Shown: in pieces, positions 9,839 to 19,409 of the stretch
Layout of the letters: each line of letters starts with the position of its first letter
How positions within the stretch are numbered: the first letter of the stretch is position 1
NCBI RefSeq assembly: GCF_004004555.2
Contig: NZ_SACP01000010.1
Span: forward strand, 143,222-207,221
Length of the DNA: 64,000 nt
Source of the DNA: Methylobacterium oryzihabitans
Lineage (GTDB): Bacteria; Pseudomonadota; Alphaproteobacteria; Rhizobiales; Beijerinckiaceae
Reading direction: 5' to 3'
Translations under genes and position numbers: made by a program
The notes under the pieces: generated by a model
Databases searched by the model: none
Seen by the model: only the letters and a program-made list of their open reading frames with translations
Told to the model about the DNA's origin: nothing

Positions 9839-10210
9839 TCACCGGGCGCCGTGCCGTTTCAGCAGCGCTTCCATCTCGGCGATCTCCCCCTCCTGGGCCC
9901 GCACGATGCCCTCGGCCAGCCGGCGGATCTCCGGGTCCTTCGAGTGGGCCAGAGCCACCTTCGCCATGGCGATCGCGCCGCGGTGGTGCGGGATCATCCC
10001 GCGCAGGAAGTCGACGTCAACGTCGTTCGTGTACGGCGCCGTCATGTCCCGGTGCATCGCGTCCGCGGCGGCACGGTAGGCCCGCGTGGCGTCGCTGTCG
10101 CCCGGCGCGGGCGCTGCGTGGTGCGCGTGGCCGCCGTGCTGCTGCGCCAGTGCGGGAGCCGCGGCGGCGAGGCATGCGGCGACCAGGGCGGCGAGGCTCG
10201 TCCGGGCCAT
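9839..10210 (-). CDS. DUF305 exported copper-region protein
   Basis: The 123-residue protein has a signal peptide ending ALAQ, a His-rich mature N-terminus (HGGHAHH), and a DUF305 four-helix domain with the diagnostic MIPHHRGAIAMAK motif and an amphipathic C-terminal helix. DUF305 proteins are frequently encoded with copper or heavy-metal resistance genes and are thought to act in the periplasm. Its ATG overlaps the stop codon of the preceding small metal-site gene by one base (TGATG), so translation is coupled to the efflux cluster. Confidence 0.9.
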   Translation of the reverse strand: MARTSLAALVAACLAAAAPALAQQHGGHAHHAAPAPGDSDATRAYRAAADAMHRDMTAPYTNDVDVDFLRGMIPHHRGAIAMAKVALAHSKDPEIRRLAEGIVRAQEGEIAEMEALLKRHGAR

Positions 10211-10596
10211 CAGTTGAACTTGCCGTTGGCGGTGGCGCCGTCCGGCCCAATGAGCTGCACCGCGCCCTTCGGCTTGGCCGGCAACGGCGCCGCGGCGGTG
10301 CCGGCGAGGCGGTTGGCCCCGGCCGGCGCGAGGGCGATGCGGGCGGGCTTGCCGTCGACGATCACGATCAGCGTGCCCTTGAAGCCCTCCGACGGAACCG
10401 GGGCGGCCGCGTCCTCGCCGGTGACGAAGATCTCGATCGCCGGACCGCGGGCGACCAGTTCGAGATGGTAGCGCCCGGCATCGGCGATGGTGCCTCCGTT
10501 GGGACCCTTGGCATGGTCGTGGCCGTGCTCGCCGGCTGCGAGGGCCGGAGCCACCACCAGCGACAGCACGGCGAGAACCGAAAGACGTGTGGGCAT
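10210..10596 (-). CDS. Small periplasmic His-rich protein of the efflux cluster
   Basis: The 128-residue product has a signal peptide (cleavage after ALA) followed by EHGHDHAKGPNGG, a likely metal site. A compact beta domain follows (YHLELVARGPAIEIFV through ARIALAPAGAN). The GPNGG-plus-YHLELV pattern resembles the extra N-terminal domain of some CzcB/CusB-type adaptors, so it may be a detached metallochaperone-like partner of the pump. It lies 27 bp downstream of the RND gene on the same strand and is coupled to DUF305. I do not know a characterised homologue. Confidence 0.75.
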   Translation of the reverse strand: MPTRLSVLAVLSLVVAPALAAGEHGHDHAKGPNGGTIADAGRYHLELVARGPAIEIFVTGEDAAAPVPSEGFKGTLIVIVDGKPARIALAPAGANRLAGTAAAPLPAKPKGAVQLIGPDGATANGKFN

Positions 10597-10622
10597 CGAT
10601 GTCTCCTGTGTAGGAAAAAGCT

Positions 10623-13600
10623 TCAGAACGCCTCGTGGGGGGTCGCCCCCGCGGGGGTGCGCGCCGCCTGCGCCTCGGCCTCCCGGCGCGCCCGCAGGCG
10701 CTCCAGGGGCTTGCGGCCGAAGCGCAGGAACAGCACCGGGGTCAGCACCGCGTCGAGCAGGGTGGCGCTGACGAGCCCGCCGAAGATCGTCACCGCGACC
10801 GGGTGCAGGATCTCCTTGCCCGGGCTCGCCGGGTCGATCAGCAGCGGCACCAGCGCGACCCCGGCCGAGAGCGCGGTCATCAGCACCGGCACCAGCCGCT
10901 CCAGGCTGCCCCGCACGGCGAGCTCCCGCCCGAACGGCACGCCCTCGAACAGCGCGAGGTTGAGCATGTGGCTGATCTTGAGGATGCCGTTGCGTGCCGC
11001 GATGCCGGTCAGCGTGATGAAGCCGATCATCGAGGCGACCGAGAGCGGCTGGCCTGCGATCCGCAGGGCGGCGACGCTGCCGACCAGCGCCAGCGGCACG
11101 TTGCCCATCACGATCAGCGCCAGGGCGGCGGAGCGGTAGCGGCTGTAGAGGATCGCGAAGATCATCCCGAGCGACAGCACCGACAGGAGCGCGATGGTGC
11201 GACTCGCCTCCTCCTGCGCCTGGAAGTTGCCCTCCAGTTGCACGAAGGTGCCGGTCGGCAGGGCGGTGGCGGCGATCTCCCGGCGGATCGCCGCGACGAT
11301 GCTCGCCATGTCGCTGCTGCCGTCGGTGTTGGCCTGGACCACGAGGCGCCGCCGGGTGTTCTCGCGCAGGATCTGGTTCGGCCCGTCGGTCTCGCGGATG
11401 TCGGCGATCTGGCGCGCCGGCACCCAGCCGGACGGCGTCTCGACGAGGAGGTCGCCGAGCCCGGCGGTGGTGCGCTGGCGCTCGGGCAGGCGCAGCACCA
11501 CGTCGAAGCGGCGCAGGCCGTCGGCCACCGTCGAGACGACGCGGCCGTTCGACAGCCGGCTCAATTGGTCGACCAGCGCCGCCGGCTGCACGCCGTAGAG
11601 GGCGGCGCGGGTGTAGTCGACCCGGATCTCGAGCTGCGGGATGCGGACCTGCTTCTCGAGCTGGAGGTCGGTGAGCCCGGGGATGTCCGCCATGCGGGCG
11701 CGCAGATCCTCGGCGATGCGCCGGGTCGCGTCGAGGTCCTCGCCGAAGATCTTGACCGCGATCTCCGCCCGCACCCCCGACAGCATGTGGTCGAGGCGGT
11801 GCGAAATCGGCTGGCCGACATTGACCGAGACCGGCAGCACCGCGAGGCGGTTGCGGATGTCGGCGACCAGCGCCTCCTTCGGCCGGCCGCCGGGCCTGAG
11901 GCGGATCTCCAGGTCCGAGGAATGGACGCCCTCGGCGTGCTCGTCGAGCTCGGCCCGGCCGGTGCGGCGGCCGACGACCTCGACCTCCGGGATCTCTCCC
12001 ACCAGCCGCTCGGCGATCAGCCCGACCCGGCTGCTCTCGGCGAGCGAGATGCCGGGGTTGAACGCCATCGTGACCGTGAAAGAGCCCTCGTTGAACGGCG
12101 GCAGGAAGGCCCGCGGCAGGCTCCAGGCGGCGAGCCCCGCCGCCAGCACCGCCCCGGCGACCGCCGCGACGAGGAGCCGCTGGTGGCGGAACGCCACCGC
12201 CAGCAGGGCGGCGTTGCCGCGCTTGAGCGCGCGGACGAGCCGGCTGTCGTGCTGGTCGAGGCTCTTCATGCCCGGCAGCAGCCACGAGGCCAGGACCGGC
12301 GTCAGCGTGATCGACACCACGAGGCTCGCCAGGATCGAGATGATGTAGGCCTGCCCGAGCGGCGCGAACAGCCGGCCCTCGATGCCCGACAGGGCGAAGA
12401 GCGGCACGAAGACCAGCACGATGATCATCGTGGCGTAGACGATGCCCGACCGCACCTCGTTCGAGGCTGCGACCACCACCTCGAACACCGAGCGCGGGTT
12501 GCCCGCCGCCCGGTTCTCGCCGAGGCGCCGGTGGATGTTCTCGACGTCGACCACCGCGTCGTCCACGAGCTCGCCGACCGCGATGGCGAGCCCGCCGAGC
12601 GTCATCGTGTTGATCGACAGGCCCGCGAGGGAGAAGATCAGGGCGGTGGTCAGGATCGAGACCGGGATCGCGGTGAGCGAGATCGCGGTGGTGCGCCAGT
12701 TGAGCAGGAAGCAGAACAGCACCACCGCCACCACGGCGACCGCCTCGGCGAGCACCGTCTCGACGTTGCGGATCGAGGTCTCGATGAAATCCGCCTGCCG
12801 GAACACGATCCGGTCGGCGCGGATGCCGGAGGGCAGGGCGGGGGCGAGTTCGGCGAGCGCCGCCTCGATGCTGCGGGTGAGCCGGACGGTGTCGACGCCC
12901 GGCTGCTTCTCGACCGAGACGATCACCGCCGGGCGGCCCTGGAAGCCGGAATCGCCGCGCTTGACCCGGGGCGCGAACGACACCTCGGCGACCTGCCGCA
13001 GCAGCACCGGCGCCTCGCCGACGGTCGCCACCACGAGGCTGCCGAGGTCGTCGAGGCTGGTGGTGCGGCCGAGGTTGCGGATGAGGTATTCGCGCGAGTA
13101 CTGGTCGGTGAAGCCGCCGCCGGCATTGGTGCCGAACCGCGCCAGCGCCGTCTCCAGGGCGAGGTTGGTGACGCCGAGCGCCCGCATCGCCGCCGGGTTC
13201 GGGCTGACCCGGAACTGGCGCACCTCGCCGCCCATCGGGATCACCTGCGCGACGCCCGGAATCGTGAGCAGGCGCGGCCGGATCACGAAATCGGCGGTCT
13301 CGCGCACCTGCATCGGCGAGGCGGTGTCGCTCGTCACGGCGACCATCAGGATCTGGCCCATGATCGAGGAGACCGGCCCCATCTGCGGCACGGTGTTGGC
13401 CGGCAACTGACTCTGGACGAGGCTCAGCCGCTCGGCGACCTGCTGGCGGTTGCGGTAGATGTCGGTACCCCAGTCGAACTCGACGTAGATCACCGACAGG
13501 CCGACGCCGGAGGTGGAGCGGACCCGGGTGACGCCGGGCAGGCCGTTCATCCGGGTCTCGATCGGGTAAGTGACGAGCTGCTCGACCTCGGAGGGCGCGA

Positions 13601-13766
13601 GGCCCTCGGACTCGGTCATGATCGTCACGGTGGGCCGGTTGAGGTCGGGGAAGACGTCGACCGGCAGGCGCGTCATCGCGGTGGCGCCGGCCAGCACCAG
13701 CACGCCGGCGAGGACGAGGACGAGGAGGCGGTTGCGCAGCGACTGCGCGACGAGGAAGCCGAACAT
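10623..13766 (-). CDS. Heavy-metal efflux RND permease (CzcA/CusA family)
   Basis: This 1047-residue inner-membrane pump is of normal length for the HME-RND family. It exports a metal ion, probably from the periplasm, in exchange for protons. Visible features are the N-terminal helix followed by [18 protein letters not shown], the first periplasmic loop with [22 protein letters not shown], the TM4 motif [21 protein letters not shown] carrying the proton-relay acidic residues, a second periplasmic loop, and the late TM block [20 protein letters not shown]. The [14 protein letters not shown] form differs from classic CusA. It starts 5 bp after the adaptor gene's stop codon. No outer-membrane channel gene is adjacent. 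Confidence 0.93.
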   Translation of the reverse strand: MFGFLVAQSLRNRLLVLVLAGVLVLAGATAMTRLPVDVFPDLNRPTVTIMTESEGLAPSEVEQLVTYPIETRMNGLPGVTRVRSTSGVGLSVIYVEFDWGTDIYRNRQQVAERLSLVQSQLPANTVPQMGPVSSIMGQILMVAVTSDTASPMQVRETADFVIRPRLLTIPGVAQVIPMGGEVRQFRVSPNPAAMRALGVTNLALETALARFGTNAGGGFTDQYSREYLIRNLGRTTSLDDLGSLVVATVGEAPVLLRQVAEVSFAPRVKRGDSGFQGRPAVIVSVEKQPGVDTVRLTRSIEAALAELAPALPSGIRADRIVFRQADFIETSIRNVETVLAEAVAVVAVVLFCFLLNWRTTAISLTAIPVSILTTALIFSLAGLSINTMTLGGLAIAVGELVDDAVVDVENIHRRLGENRAAGNPRSVFEVVVAASNEVRSGIVYATMIIVLVFVPLFALSGIEGRLFAPLGQAYIISILASLVVSITLTPVLASWLLPGMKSLDQHDSRLVRALKRGNAALLAVAFRHQRLLVAAVAGAVLAAGLAAWSLPRAFLPPFNEGSFTVTMAFNPGISLAESSRVGLIAERLVGEIPEVEVVGRRTGRAELDEHAEGVHSSDLEIRLRPGGRPKEALVADIRNRLAVLPVSVNVGQPISHRLDHMLSGVRAEIAVKIFGEDLDATRRIAEDLRARMADIPGLTDLQLEKQVRIPQLEIRVDYTRAALYGVQPAALVDQLSRLSNGRVVSTVADGLRRFDVVLRLPERQRTTAGLGDLLVETPSGWVPARQIADIRETDGPNQILRENTRRRLVVQANTDGSSDMASIVAAIRREIAATALPTGTFVQLEGNFQAQEEASRTIALLSVLSLGMIFAILYSRYRSAALALIVMGNVPLALVGSVAALRIAGQPLSVASMIGFITLTGIAARNGILKISHMLNLALFEGVPFGRELAVRGSLERLVPVLMTALSAGVALVPLLIDPASPGKEILHPVAVTIFGGLVSATLLDAVLTPVLFLRFGRKPLERLRARREAEAQAARTPAGATPHEAF

Positions 13767-13770
13767 CGCG

Positions 13771-15498
13771 TCACCGCACCTGATGCAGGAGTTCGGCGCC
13801 CTCGGTCACGACCCGGCGCCCGGCGCCGATCCCGGCCGCGATCAGCACCCGCTCGCCGTCGAGGGGCTCGACCCGCACCGGGCGGGCCTCGAAGCGCTCG
13901 GCCGCGACGTGCTCGTAGATCACGTCCTGGCCGTTGGCGGCGCGCAGCACGCTCGCCCGCGGCACCGCGAGGCCGGCCTGCTCGCCCTCGGTGGCGGCCA
14001 GCACGGTGACGAACTGGCCGATGCGCAGGCCGGACGCGTCGCCCTTGACCGCGAACTGCACCGGCACCGCCTGATTGCGGTCGGCCAGTCCGGAGCCGCG
14101 ATAGGTGAGGGCGAAGCTGCGCCCGTCGGCGAGGCGGGCGGTGGCGTCCTGCGCCGCCGCCAAGGGATCGAAGCTCAGCGCCTCGACCCAGAGCCGGGTC
14201 GGATCGACGATCTGGAACACCATCGTGCCGGGTGAGGCCATCTGGCCGGCCACCGCAGCGGCCTGGGCGATCACGCCGTCGACCGGCGCCACCAGGGGCT
14301 CGGGCTGGAGCCGGGCGGCGTCGAGGGCGGCCCGCCGGTCCTTGAGGCCGGCGAGTTCGGCCTCGGCGTCGTCGAGCTGGATCTGCGCCACGGCGCCGCC
14401 GGGCGCGAGCTTGCGGTAGCGCTCGACCCGGCGCTGGACGATGGCGATCTGCTGGTCGAGCTCACCCTGGCGCTGGCGCATGTCGGAGGCGTCGACCGCC
14501 TGGACCGGCGGGGTGACGAAGGCCAGCACCTCGCCCCGGGTCACCCGGGTGCCGAGGCGCGGAAAGACGCCGGAGGCCGGCGGCGACAACCGCCCGCCGA
14601 CCGACGACTGCACGACGCCGCTGGCGTTGGGGTCGGGGATCACCCGGCCGGGCAGTTCGAGGCGGCGGCGGAAGGTGGCGGATTCGGTGATGGCGGTGCG
14701 CACCACCAGCAGGCGCTGGGTCGGCTTGGGCACGAACACCGTCCCGTCGGGCAGGCGCTGGGCGAGGTCCCGGCCGGCGTCATCCGCCGGCGCCACGAAC
14801 GCCGCCTTGGCGGCATCCTGGGCGCCGTGGTCGTGCCCCTCGTGCGCGGCGACCCCCGCGAAGGCGGCGGAGCCGAGCACCAGGGTGACGGCGAGGACGG
14901 CCACCGCCAGCGCCGCCCCGAGGCGCCGGCGGCGCAGGAGCGCGGTCGTCGCGAGGCCGAGCACGAAGGCACCGGCCCCGACCGCCGCCGGCACCGGATC
15001 GCGCAGGGCGACACGGTTCTTCACCGCGTGCGCGAGGGCGGCGAGACGGGCCTCGGCGGCCGGCTCGGCCGCGGCGGGTTCAGGCACCGTGAGGCCGAGG
15101 GGCAGCACGTCGGCCTCGTCGCCGGCGACCACCGTCACCATCAGGTCGTGATGGCCTGGCGCGGCGAGCCAGGGCGCCGGCATGGCGTAGGCGCCGTCGC
15201 CGGCGGGCGTCGCGGTCCGCGCGCCCTCCGGAGTCTCGACCTCGACGGTCGCGCCGGTGACCGGGACATTGGTGGCGAAGCGGTCGAGGTGCAGCGTCAG
15301 GGTGCCGGCGCGGAGGACCGCCACCAGCTCGAACGCCGCCGAGGCGGCTTCGCCCCTCGGCGCGACGGTGCGGGAGACGGGCGCCGCCGGGGCGCCGTGG
15401 TCGTGCCCCTCGTGCGCCAGGGCGGCGCCGGCCCCGAGGATGGCGCCCGCCCAGAGAGCGGCAGCCAGCCCGGCCAGAGCGGCGGGTCGGATCGACAT
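13771..15498 (-). CDS. RND periplasmic adaptor with two HEGHDHG motifs and internal TM segments
   Basis: The 575-residue protein is longer than a usual adaptor. Order of parts: signal peptide (1-28), HEGHDHG at 29-35, an Ig-like beta domain (about 55-138), two hydrophobic segments (about 171-188 and 194-216), a second HEGHDHG at 219-225, then a standard HlyD/CusB adaptor from about 285 (barrel-sandwich, coiled coil with [21 protein letters not shown], beta-barrel, C-terminal domain). The start at 15498 gives the signal peptide and has GAGGA upstream. The adaptor links the RND pump to an outer-membrane channel. The two His motifs probably bind the exported metal. It reads as a fusion of a metal-sensing membrane module to the adaptor. 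Confidence 0.88.
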   Translation of the reverse strand: MSIRPAALAGLAAALWAGAILGAGAALAHEGHDHGAPAAPVSRTVAPRGEAASAAFELVAVLRAGTLTLHLDRFATNVPVTGATVEVETPEGARTATPAGDGAYAMPAPWLAAPGHHDLMVTVVAGDEADVLPLGLTVPEPAAAEPAAEARLAALAHAVKNRVALRDPVPAAVGAGAFVLGLATTALLRRRRLGAALAVAVLAVTLVLGSAAFAGVAAHEGHDHGAQDAAKAAFVAPADDAGRDLAQRLPDGTVFVPKPTQRLLVVRTAITESATFRRRLELPGRVIPDPNASGVVQSSVGGRLSPPASGVFPRLGTRVTRGEVLAFVTPPVQAVDASDMRQRQGELDQQIAIVQRRVERYRKLAPGGAVAQIQLDDAEAELAGLKDRRAALDAARLQPEPLVAPVDGVIAQAAAVAGQMASPGTMVFQIVDPTRLWVEALSFDPLAAAQDATARLADGRSFALTYRGSGLADRNQAVPVQFAVKGDASGLRIGQFVTVLAATEGEQAGLAVPRASVLRAANGQDVIYEHVAAERFEARPVRVEPLDGERVLIAAGIGAGRRVVTEGAELLHQVR

Positions 15499-15595
15499 GA
15501 ACAGGATTCCTCGCGCCGCGGCAGCGGCCAGTGGCAACCGGGCGCCGGCATCGCGCGCCGGCACCGTCCGTCACGCGCCAGGGGGCGCGCCGAGG

Positions 15596-16039
15596 TCAGG
15601 CGAGGACGGGTCTGGGAGGTTCGCGCAGGGCGTCGGGACCGAGGCCGGGACGCGCGAGGGGGCCGGCGAGCCGGGCGACGCGGCGCCCCGCAGCGGGCGG
15701 GGGAACGAGCGTCGCGGCCGGAAGGATGGCGGAGACGCAGCAGGCGACGCCGCAGCACAGGCCGGTGCAGGTTGCGGCCGCCCGCTCGGTCGCCGGCTCG
15801 GCCGGCGCCTGGAGCACGGCCGACACGACGGCGGCATCGACCCGCGCCAGTTCGGCGTGGGACTGGACCGCACCGGCCGGCACGGCCTGCCGCACGGTTC
15901 CGTGATGGCCGTGACCGGCGCCGTGGAGGTGACCCTGATGCGCCCACACGGCAGACGGCGCCAGAACGGCCGCGATCAACACGATCGCGACCGCGAGCAG
16001 GCGCGCCAGATGCCGGTCGATGGGCTGGCCGAGGGTCAT
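15596..16039 (-). CDS. Small membrane or exported His- and Cys-rich protein leading the efflux cluster
   Basis: This 147-residue protein has one hydrophobic segment or uncleaved signal (LARLLAVAIVLIAAVLAPSAVWA), then HQGHLHGAGHGHHG, and later CTGLCCGVACC within a second hydrophobic stretch. Both motifs are good soft-metal ligands. The C-terminus is Pro/Arg-rich. It lies about 100 bp before the adaptor on the same strand, so it probably belongs to the same operon. It could be a metal sensor, a chaperone, or a leader protein like those found in other copper operons; I do not recognise a named family. The start has no strong ribosome site. Confidence 0.6.
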   Translation of the reverse strand: MTLGQPIDRHLARLLAVAIVLIAAVLAPSAVWAHQGHLHGAGHGHHGTVRQAVPAGAVQSHAELARVDAAVVSAVLQAPAEPATERAAATCTGLCCGVACCVSAILPAATLVPPPAAGRRVARLAGPLARPGLGPDALREPPRPVLA

Positions 16040-16146
16040 GCGGAGAACCTACACCGGATCGGCCGGAGGTGGAAGCCGCCGGTCCGAACGGAGCGCCCGG
16101 CCCGGGGGCCGCCCGGACCGGGTCGCGGGGTGGGGACCGCCGCGCA

Positions 16147-16416
16147 TCAGCGGCGGCCGGGATTGACCGCCCAGTTCGAGGTCCCGGGAGCCTGCAGCCG
16201 GCCGGCCGGATCGGCCTTCATCGGCGAGCCGAGGATCTGACCGGTGCCGCGGCCCTGCCAGTAGGTCGAGCGCGGGTCGTGATAGGGATGGTGGACGTAG
16301 CTGCTCATGTGCGCACCGCCCGCCGGCATCCGGCCGCCGCCGCCGCCATCGGCCAGGGCGACGCCCGGCAGGACGGCCGCGAGGGCAAGGACGGTCGCGA
16401 TCGTGAACTTGGTCAT
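16147..16416 (-). CDS. Small exported protein with His-containing Gly-rich mature region
   Basis: The 89-residue product starts at an ATG with a strong GGAGG eight bases upstream. It has a signal peptide ending VALA, then a Gly run, and a mature part with YVHHPYHDPRSTYWQGRGTG. No family is recognised. It lies about 110 bp upstream of the efflux cluster on the same strand, and the His/Tyr-rich segment could bind metal, but that is inference. Confidence 0.7.
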   Translation of the reverse strand: MTKFTIATVLALAAVLPGVALADGGGGGRMPAGGAHMSSYVHHPYHDPRSTYWQGRGTGQILGSPMKADPAGRLQAPGTSNWAVNPGRR

Positions 16417-16569
16417 TCGTGCCTCCTTCGGTGCAGACGCCGCGCGGTGCCGCTGTGATGGCCGCGTCGTTCTGCGTTGGCGATGAGTGGAGGCTAGTCG
16501 AGGCCGAACTTCCTGCATGTGCGTTCGCGCACCGTTGCGAACCAACAACTTAATCCTGACCGAAAGAAA

Positions 16570-16593
16570 GCGATGTGCGATCCGTCACATCGC
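16570..16593. promoter_or_regulatory. Inverted repeat, possible operator
   Basis: The arms GCGATGTG (16570-16577) and CACATCGC (16586-16593) are a perfect 8-bp inverted repeat with an 8-bp spacer. It lies 154 bp upstream of the small exported protein gene and 58 bp beyond the 3' end of the response regulator. The symmetric spacing suits a dimeric regulator, though a weak terminator role is also possible. There is no T-run. Confidence 0.35.
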
Positions 16594-16651
16594 GAACAAA
16601 CCGGGCGAAGCGGCGGGATTGATGCCGGTCGACGAGACCGAGCGACGAGGT

Positions 16652-17065
16652 TCAGCCGGCACCGTGCAGGCAGCCCTCGCGGGCGGCGGCCCGTCCGGGC
16701 ATCGCCGCGTCGGCGAGCAGACGCTCCAGCGCCCCCCGCATCTGCGAGCCCTGGTAGGGCTTCTGGATCACCACGGCGTCCCGGTACTCGTGATCGACCC
16801 CGTGGCGGCCGTAGCCGGTGGCGAACAGGAACGGGATGGCCCGCGCCAGCAGCTCGTCGGCGACCGGGTAGCTCCGGGCGGTCCCGAGGTTCACATCGAG
16901 GATCGCGAGGTCGAAGGTCTGATCCCGCACCAGGGCGAGGGCCTGTTCGAGGCGCATCGCCACCGCGACCTCGCAGCCCCAGTCGAGCAGCATGTCCTCG
17001 GCGAGCATCGCCACGAGGCTCTCGTCCTCGACGAGTAGAACCCGCCGTCCCGTCAGTGCCGTCAT
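16652..17065 (-). CDS. Single-domain response regulator
   Basis: The 137-residue product is a receiver domain with no output domain. Acidic pocket residues are in LLVEDE, the phospho-acceptor is Asp57 in LAILDVN, and the conserved Lys102 is in IQKPY. It resembles the stand-alone receivers that serve HWE/HisKA_2 kinases in alphaproteobacteria. Its ATG overlaps the TGA of the adjacent HWE kinase (ATGA, 4 bp), so the two are translationally coupled and form a cognate pair. Lacking a DNA-binding domain, it probably acts by protein contact or as a phosphate sink. Confidence 0.92.
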   Translation of the reverse strand: MTALTGRRVLLVEDESLVAMLAEDMLLDWGCEVAVAMRLEQALALVRDQTFDLAILDVNLGTARSYPVADELLARAIPFLFATGYGRHGVDHEYRDAVVIQKPYQGSQMRGALERLLADAAMPGRAAAREGCLHGAG

Positions 17066-18195
17066 GGGCCGGATCGTCCAGAGAAGGGGGAACGGCCGCC
17101 GTCCCGGCGGCCGACGATGTCCTGCCCGTGCCAGCCGGGGGCGGCGAGGGGGATGTCCATCCGGCAGACGACGCCGTCGCTCCGGTAGGCGATCTCCGCC
17201 GTGCCGCCAAACTCCATCGGCAATTGCCGCTCGATCAGGCGCGAGCCGAAGCCCTTCCCCTGCGGGGGCGTCACCGCCGGCCCGCCGCTCTCGCGCCAGG
17301 TCAGGGACAGGTGGCCGGCTCCGGCCGCCTCGCCGCCGAGGCTCCAGGTCACGGCGACGCGGCCCTCGGGGACCGACAGCGCCCCGTGCCGCACGGCGTT
17401 GGTCATCAGTTCGTGCAGGGCCATCGAGAGGGTCACGGCGACCTTGGGATGGAGCCGCGTCTCGGGGCCCTCGGTCCGGATGCGGTCGGGCGAGGCCCCG
17501 GCGAGGCCGGACGCGAGCGCCCGCTCGATCACGCCGCGCAGGCTCGCGCTCTCCCAGTTGTCCTGCACCAGAACGTTGTGGGCGTCCGACAGGGCGGTCA
17601 GCCGGGCCTCGAAGGTGCTGCGCGCGCCCTCCTCGCTGCGGCCCCGGAAGGTCTGGGCGGCGATCGCCTGCACGGTCGCGAGGGTGTTCTTCACCCGGTG
17701 GTTCAGCTCGTGGATCAGCAGGGATTGTCGCTCCGCGGCGGCCTTCTCCTCGCTGACGTCGCGCACCTCGATGATCGTGCCGATGATGTTGGCGGCGTCG
17801 TCGCGGATCGGGCTCGCGGTGAACCCCACCGGGTAGAAGTGCCCGTCCTTGTGGACGAAGACCGCCTCGCCGCGCTCCTGGTTGTTCTCCGGGAAGGCGC
17901 GATCGATGGCGCAGTCCTCGATCGGGAAGTGGCTCCCGTCCGGATGGGTGTGATGGATGATGTCGTGCAGCGGGCAGTCGCGGGCCAGCACCTCGTCGAG
18001 GGCGAAGCCGGTGAGGTGCTCGGCGGCGCGGTTCATGTAGACGCAGCGTTGGCGCTCATCCATCAGGAAGATCGCGACCGTCGCGTTGTCGAGCACCGCG
18101 TTGAGCCGCCGCCGCGTGTCGGACAAGGGCTGGACCATCCGGGCCGGCGCTGGAATCCCGGCGGAGGGCGGCTCGGACAGCCGGTCGTTCGGCAT
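17062..18195 (-). CDS. PAS-HWE sensor histidine kinase
   Basis: The 377-residue soluble kinase has a PAS domain (about 26-150, with VAIFLMDERQRCVYMN and HKDGHFYPVGFTASPI) and a C-terminal HWE kinase domain with phospho-acceptor His166 in HELNHRVKNTLATVQ. The ATP-binding part contains HELMTNAVRHGALS and the diagnostic WRE (LTWRESGG). With no membrane segment, it senses an intracellular cue, possibly through a PAS-bound ligand or flavin (no LOV cysteine motif seen). I chose the ATG at 18195 where recognisable coding sequence begins; the frame stays open upstream. Confidence 0.9.
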   Translation of the reverse strand: MPNDRLSEPPSAGIPAPARMVQPLSDTRRRLNAVLDNATVAIFLMDERQRCVYMNRAAEHLTGFALDEVLARDCPLHDIIHHTHPDGSHFPIEDCAIDRAFPENNQERGEAVFVHKDGHFYPVGFTASPIRDDAANIIGTIIEVRDVSEEKAAAERQSLLIHELNHRVKNTLATVQAIAAQTFRGRSEEGARSTFEARLTALSDAHNVLVQDNWESASLRGVIERALASGLAGASPDRIRTEGPETRLHPKVAVTLSMALHELMTNAVRHGALSVPEGRVAVTWSLGGEAAGAGHLSLTWRESGGPAVTPPQGKGFGSRLIERQLPMEFGGTAEIAYRSDGVVCRMDIPLAAPGWHGQDIVGRRDGGRSPFSGRSGP

Positions 18196-18590
18196 GCGGC
18201 GGGCTCGTGGTCCTGGTGCCCCGACTCCGGAGCGCCCGGGCGAGGATGAGGGAGAACCGGTTAACGGCAGCTTCTGCCGCACGGTGAGAACACACCAACC
18301 GGAACAACGGCCGGAGCGGTTGGTTCCGCATCCGACCGGCATGAGGACTGCGCAGGCGCTTCCGGGCCGCGCCGCGCGAACGGCAGCGTTCTGGTGCACC
18401 GAGGTCGCCGGCTCGTCCTCGCCGTGTGCCGGGGCCCCGGCCCGGAGCCGGCCCCCGACGAGGGCGAGCGCGCCGTCGGGCGCTGGCCTGTGCCGGCCGG
18501 GAAGACGGTCCTCGAACGATTCCACGATCCGACCCTGCCTCGATCCGCTCGGCGCGGGCCGTCCGATGCCGGCGGGCGCGTCGGGCGCGG
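18196..18590. other. Intergenic region without a supported gene
   Basis: Between the HWE kinase start and the YbjQ-like gene end, about 395 bp show no frame with convincing codon use or a homologous product. Open frames here are GC-driven. It presumably holds the kinase promoter. I looked for a sigma-EcfG site and found only a mis-spaced GGAAC/GTT pair near 18300. Confidence 0.5.
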
Positions 18591-18911
18591 TCAGGCCGGT
18601 TCGATCACCGCGGCGGTGCCGTAGGCGACCACGCCCATCATGGTCTGGTCGGTGTCGGCGGTGTCGAAGCGCATCATCAGCACCGCGTTGGCGCCGAGCT
18701 GCGCGGCGTGCTGCGCCATGCGGTCGATCGCCTGCCCGCGGGCATCCTCGATGAGCTGGCTGTATTCCGGAATCTCGCCGCCGACGATCGTGCGGAAGTT
18801 CGCCGTGAAGTTGCCGATCGCGCCGCGGCTGCGCACGACGGCGCCGAAGCACGGGCCGCGCACCTCGCGGATGCGGCAGTTCGGAACGGCTTCGGTGGTG
18901 ACGATGACCAT
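18591..18911 (-). CDS. YbjQ/UPF0145-family protein
   Basis: The 106-residue cytosolic protein belongs to the YbjQ (UPF0145) family: MVIVTTEAVPNCRIREVRGPCFGAVV at the start, the central ARGQAIDRMAQHAAQLGANAVLMMRFDT, and a C-terminal MMGVVAYGTAAVI strand. Structures of the family show a pentameric beta-rich fold with no known enzyme activity. Full length is normal. It is a single gene, 40 bp upstream of the LprI-like gene on the same strand, so the two may be cotranscribed. Confidence 0.9.
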   Translation of the reverse strand: MVIVTTEAVPNCRIREVRGPCFGAVVRSRGAIGNFTANFRTIVGGEIPEYSQLIEDARGQAIDRMAQHAAQLGANAVLMMRFDTADTDQTMMGVVAYGTAAVIEPA

Positions 18912-18951
18912 CGGTGGGGTCTCCCTGGAGGTGGAACGGGATACGGCGGCC

Positions 18952-19359
18952 TCACTGCGGGCAGGACAGGTCGCCGCCGGGGCACTTGAGCTGGGTCTGG
19001 AGGTCGCGGGTGCGGTCGGTCGTCAGCCCGGTCAGGCATTCGCCGACGAGCATCGGGCCGATCGTGCCGCCCGCCGTCGGATCGTCCGGGTCGGCGCCGG
19101 TGCGCAGGTCGCATTCGCGGTCGCGGAACGTCAGCCACGCCCGCTGCGCCCCCAGCAGATTGCGCTGGCCGTTGGCGTCGAGCCTGGCCTTGAGGGCGGC
19201 ATAGACCCGGTTCAGATCGGCATTGGCCTTGTCGAGTTTCGCCGAGACGCAGGCCCCGGCCTCCATCTGGTTCGGGGCGTCGGAGCACAGGGCCGGCACC
19301 TGTGCCGCGGCCGCGACGGGCGCGAGGACGGCGAGGCTCAGCAGGGCGAGGCGCAGCAT
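18952..19359 (-). CDS. LprI-like exported protein (DUF1311)
   Basis: The 135-residue protein has a signal peptide (MLRLALLSLAVLAPVAAAAQ) and a four-cysteine mature domain with the DUF1311 core: AKLDKANADLNRVYAALKARL followed by LLGAQRAWLTFRDRECDL. Family members include the LprI lysozyme-inhibitor-like proteins, so a periplasmic role protecting peptidoglycan is plausible but unproven. The start at 19359 is the first codon giving a signal peptide. It lies 50 bp downstream of the aspartic-protease-like gene on the same strand. Confidence 0.85.
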   Translation of the reverse strand: MLRLALLSLAVLAPVAAAAQVPALCSDAPNQMEAGACVSAKLDKANADLNRVYAALKARLDANGQRNLLGAQRAWLTFRDRECDLRTGADPDDPTAGGTIGPMLVGECLTGLTTDRTRDLQTQLKCPGGDLSCPQ

Positions 19360-19409
19360 GGCGGTCGGTCTCTCGAAGCGTGGGACGGGGGGCGGTCGCG
19401 GCGGGGATC

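Noticed and set aside
10635..14009. 1124-codon frame antisense to the RND pump and adaptor
   Set aside because: Composition is His/Arg/Asp-rich shadow translation of well-recognised minus-strand genes.
18290..18330. sigma-EcfG promoter for the HWE kinase
   Set aside because: GGAAC and GTT are present but separated by about 13 bp, outside the 16-17 bp spacing.
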